Shown piece by piece: positions 61,863 through 64,000 of a DNA stretch of 64,000 bases. Each line of letters starts with the position of its first letter. The first letter of the stretch is position 1. The notes under the pieces are model-generated. The model did not search any database and was not told the origin of the DNA. It worked only from the letters and a program-made list of their open reading frames with translations. The position numbers and the translations under genes were made by a program. This stretch comes from Algimonas ampicilliniresistens (lineage in GTDB: Bacteria; Pseudomonadota; Alphaproteobacteria; Caulobacterales; Maricaulaceae): assembly GCF_030159955.1 (NCBI RefSeq), contig NZ_BSNK01000001.1, positions 496,001-560,000 of the forward strand, given 5' to 3'.

Positions 61863-61896
61863 CGGCGTGTGCAGCCCCTGCACACGCCGTTTTTTT
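61863..61896 (+). terminator. Strong intrinsic terminator after the phasin-like gene
   Basis: CGGCGTGTGCA - GCCCC - TGCACACGCCG, an 11-bp perfect stem, followed by seven T. Confidence 0.96.
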
Positions 61897-62011
61897 ATGC
61901 CCTATCGATAGATGGACGACCGCTCTGACCTAATGTTGAACAACGCTTGTTTGTAACAATCTGAATCTATGGCTAAGGATGATCAGTCGGGAACATGGGA
62001 GAGACGCCTCA

Positions 62012-63691
62012 ATGGCCATCAAAAAAGAAAAAGTCGCATCACAAGCGGCTGAAACGACGACCGCTGTGAATTCGCTCGTCGGCTTCCGGCGTAGCGAAGT
62101 GGTCAAGTCATTAGGTATCATGGCGGGCTACATCGCCAAGCAACCTAAACCCTTCGCCAAACATGTCGGCGCTTATGGCAAGGAACTGCTCGACATTGTC
62201 AAAGGCGATAGCGAATTGGCCCCGCATCCCAAAGACCGCCGCTTCCAGGATGATACCTGGTCCAAAAACCCAATCTATAAACGCGGCTTGCAAAGCTGGC
62301 TCGCCATGCGGCGTGAACTGGATGGCTGGATCAATGATTCAAATATGCACCCCGCCGACAAGGCGCGCGCCAAGTTTGTGACCGACCTGATCGGTGACAC
62401 GCTCGCGCCAACCAACTCACTCATGGGCAATCCGGCGGCGATGAAGAAGCTTTATGAGACAGGGGGTATGTCACTCGTCCGAGGCTTGAAGAATGCCTAT
62501 GAGGATCTGAAAAATAATGGCGGTATGCCAAGCCAGGTTGATGGCCGTCCCTTTAAGGTAGGCGAGAATATCGCCAACACGCCGGGCGCTGTGGTCTATA
62601 AAACCGAGATGTTGGAGCTGATCCAGTACAAGCCGCAAACGGATCAGGTGCGCAAAACGCCGTTGATGATCATCCCGCCGCAAATCAACAAATATTATGC
62701 TGTGGACCTCGAACCTAATAAGTCGATGATCCGCTTCCTGCTCAAGTCCGGTTTTCAGGTGTTCGCCGTGTCTTGGCGCAATCCAAGCCGTCAGCACTCC
62801 CATTGGGGGCTTGAGCAATATGTAGAGGAGCTCATTGCAGCGTCAGATGCAGTGCGCAAAATCACGCGCGAGCCGCGCCTTAATGTCACGGGCGCGTGTT
62901 CCGGCGGGACGACGATGGCGCTGATGTTATCGGAACTGGCGGCCCGCGGGGATGACCGGATCAATGCCTTCACACTGATGGTGTCCGTACTCGACGGTAA
63001 GAAAACAGACTCAGAAGTCGGACTGTTCGTCACGGATACGGCGATTGAATCAGCCCGCAAACACTCTCAGAAAAAGGGTATTCTGGCGGGCGATGAGCTG
63101 GCGCGGTCCTTTGCGTGGATGCGGCCCAATGATTTAATCTGGAACTATGTCGTCAATAATTACCTGCTTGGCGAAAACCCACCGCCCTTTGATGTGTTGT
63201 TCTGGAATAATGATTCCACGAATCTACCTGCACAGCTACATTCTGACTATCTGGATATCTTCCAGTTGCGGAGTTTCCGTCCTGACAAATCTGAGGTCTT
63301 TATGGACCATGTCATCGACTTGTCCGCGATCACACAGGATTGTTTCATGATGGCCGGTATCACCGACCACATCACACCGTGGAAAGCTTGCTACCGCAAT
63401 GTGCGCCTGTTTGGCGGGGACGTGACGTTCGTCCTATCCAATTCGGGCCATATTCAGAGCTTGCTCAACCCGCCCGGTAATCCGAAGGCGCAATATTTCC
63501 ACAATGCCGACTTCCCCCCACGCGCCGATCGCTGGCTCGATGGGGCAGAAAGTTATGGCGAGAGCTGGTGGCTACGTTGGCGTGATTGGCTCGGAGAGCG
63601 ATCTGGCGAGATGAAGCCAGCGCCGAAGAAGCTTGGCAATAAAGCGAATCCACCCGTGGCAAAGTCCCCTGGGGAATATGTCTTTACCTAA
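62012..63691 (+). CDS. phaC: Class I poly(3-hydroxyalkanoate) synthase
   Basis: The 559-residue polymerase chains 3-hydroxyacyl-CoA into storage polyester at granule surfaces. The lipase-like box is NVTGACSGGTTMAL (catalytic Cys296). ITDHITPWKACYRNVRLFGG holds the Asp and VLSNSGHIQSLLNPPGNPKA the His; WRNPSRQHSHWGLEQYVEEL is the class I landmark. ATG 62012 has GGGAGAGACG upstream; an in-frame ATG at 61979 adds 11 residues without family support. A promoter should lie after the 61863 terminator. The phaA/phaB genes are not in this window. Confidence 0.95.
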   Translation: MAIKKEKVASQAAETTTAVNSLVGFRRSEVVKSLGIMAGYIAKQPKPFAKHVGAYGKELLDIVKGDSELAPHPKDRRFQDDTWSKNPIYKRGLQSWLAMRRELDGWINDSNMHPADKARAKFVTDLIGDTLAPTNSLMGNPAAMKKLYETGGMSLVRGLKNAYEDLKNNGGMPSQVDGRPFKVGENIANTPGAVVYKTEMLELIQYKPQTDQVRKTPLMIIPPQINKYYAVDLEPNKSMIRFLLKSGFQVFAVSWRNPSRQHSHWGLEQYVEELIAASDAVRKITREPRLNVTGACSGGTTMALMLSELAARGDDRINAFTLMVSVLDGKKTDSEVGLFVTDTAIESARKHSQKKGILAGDELARSFAWMRPNDLIWNYVVNNYLLGENPPPFDVLFWNNDSTNLPAQLHSDYLDIFQLRSFRPDKSEVFMDHVIDLSAITQDCFMMAGITDHITPWKACYRNVRLFGGDVTFVLSNSGHIQSLLNPPGNPKAQYFHNADFPPRADRWLDGAESYGESWWLRWRDWLGERSGEMKPAPKKLGNKANPPVAKSPGEYVFT

Positions 63692-63754
63692 TCGGCTCTG
63701 TCTGGGCGCGGCTTAGCCGCGACCCGTCCTGCCGGTAGAAGATGGCGCGGTGTT

Positions 63755-64000
63755 CTACCGAGCCGTCAAACCCAGCAGCGCGACGATCCGATCGCCAAGT
63801 CGCACAAGGCGGGTCAGTGTGCGTACGGGAACAGCCTGCATTTGCGTATACCATCGGTCCATATCGGCAGTGAAGGCATGCATTTCGCGCAAGCGCCGTC
63901 TCTGCTCATCCGTGACCTGCATGTCGCCATCCGCATCGCTTAAACAATGGGCGAGCGTCTCAAGCGCGGGATCGATCTCTCGCGCTTTACGAACGGCAGC
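63755..64000 (-). CDS. Unidentified protein, C-terminal 81 residues (5' partial)
   Basis: A frame entering from the right edge runs on the minus strand to the TAG at 63755. It is helical and charged (DEQRRRLREMHAFTADMDRW), ending VRLGDRIVALLGLTAR. No family is recognised from the fragment. The stop lies 63 bp after the convergent phaC stop. Codon content is like the neighbours, so I consider it a real gene cut by the window. Confidence 0.55.
   Translation of the reverse strand, partial: AAVRKAREIDPALETLAHCLSDADGDMQVTDEQRRRLREMHAFTADMDRWYTQMQAVPVRTLTRLVRLGDRIVALLGLTAR

Overview
The window reads as a chromosomal segment of an alphaproteobacterium of the Caulobacter/Hyphomonas side of the class (Maricaulales/Hyphomonadaceae-like). 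The evidence is a set of lineage-typical genes: a DUF1013 protein of the TrcR type, a DUF1465 protein matching RcdA (CtrA degradation), a FYDLN-acid protein, DUF1192, a class II EPSP synthase, a fabA-fabB-fabI set, the suc operon and a class I PHA synthase with a phasin-like protein. I cannot name a species. The core genes are moderately GC-rich. Two blocks stand out from that background.

Block 1 (1-7.9 kb) is an accessory island. It holds the end of a UvrD-type helicase fused to an iron-sulphur PD-(D/E)XK-like nuclease domain. This is followed by a tightly packed ubiquitin-like set: a protein with two beta-grasp domains fused to a family-E E2-like domain, a JAB peptidase fused to a ThiF/E1 adenylating domain, and a DUF6527 protein. 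Two unrecognised small genes come next. The island ends with a DUF3489 - DUF2924 - large serine recombinase module just outside the 3' end of tRNA-Ala(GGC). This is the best candidate for an unusual conjugation/defence system in the window.

From 8 to 28.5 kb the content is mostly housekeeping: FYDLN protein, aroA, lpd, an SDR, trcR, DUF1192, rcdA, a linalool dehydratase-isomerase-like membrane protein, a WecG/TagA glycosyltransferase, a HEAT-like exported protein - mrp - cupin operon, tRNA-Val, a gltD - two GFA genes - gltB operon, and fabI.

Block 2 (about 28.5-31.87 kb) sits between fabI and fabB, genes that are normally contiguous. It contains a coiled-coil orphan, about 0.85 kb of palindrome-rich DNA with no convincing gene, and an AT-rich reverse transcriptase gene of the non-mobile (defence-type) kind. 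The RT gene has a roughly 0.27-kb leader that could carry a partner RNA.

From 31.9 to 52 kb come fabB/fabA, a TPR protein, an SRPBCC-ArsR pair, yidD, a class A beta-lactamase lipoprotein, a DUF2339 membrane protein, an extended SDR, carA, a tandem family of membrane-anchored proteins with a truncated third copy, a yqeY-like gene, a YheT-like hydrolase, DUF1499, an S41 peptidase, folE, gpmA, tRNA-Ser(CGA), an Ere/ChaN-like lipoprotein, a GNAT, a LytTR membrane regulator and DUF2306. From 52 kb to the end are sucC-sucD-ridA-like, sucA-sucB (E2 with two lipoyl domains), three tandem paralogous small membrane proteins, a phasin-like protein, phaC, and the end of an unidentified gene. The suc genes and lpd (10.4 kb) together supply 2-oxoglutarate dehydrogenase and succinyl-CoA synthetase. 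gltB/gltD draw 2-oxoglutarate into glutamate, and phaC stores surplus carbon.
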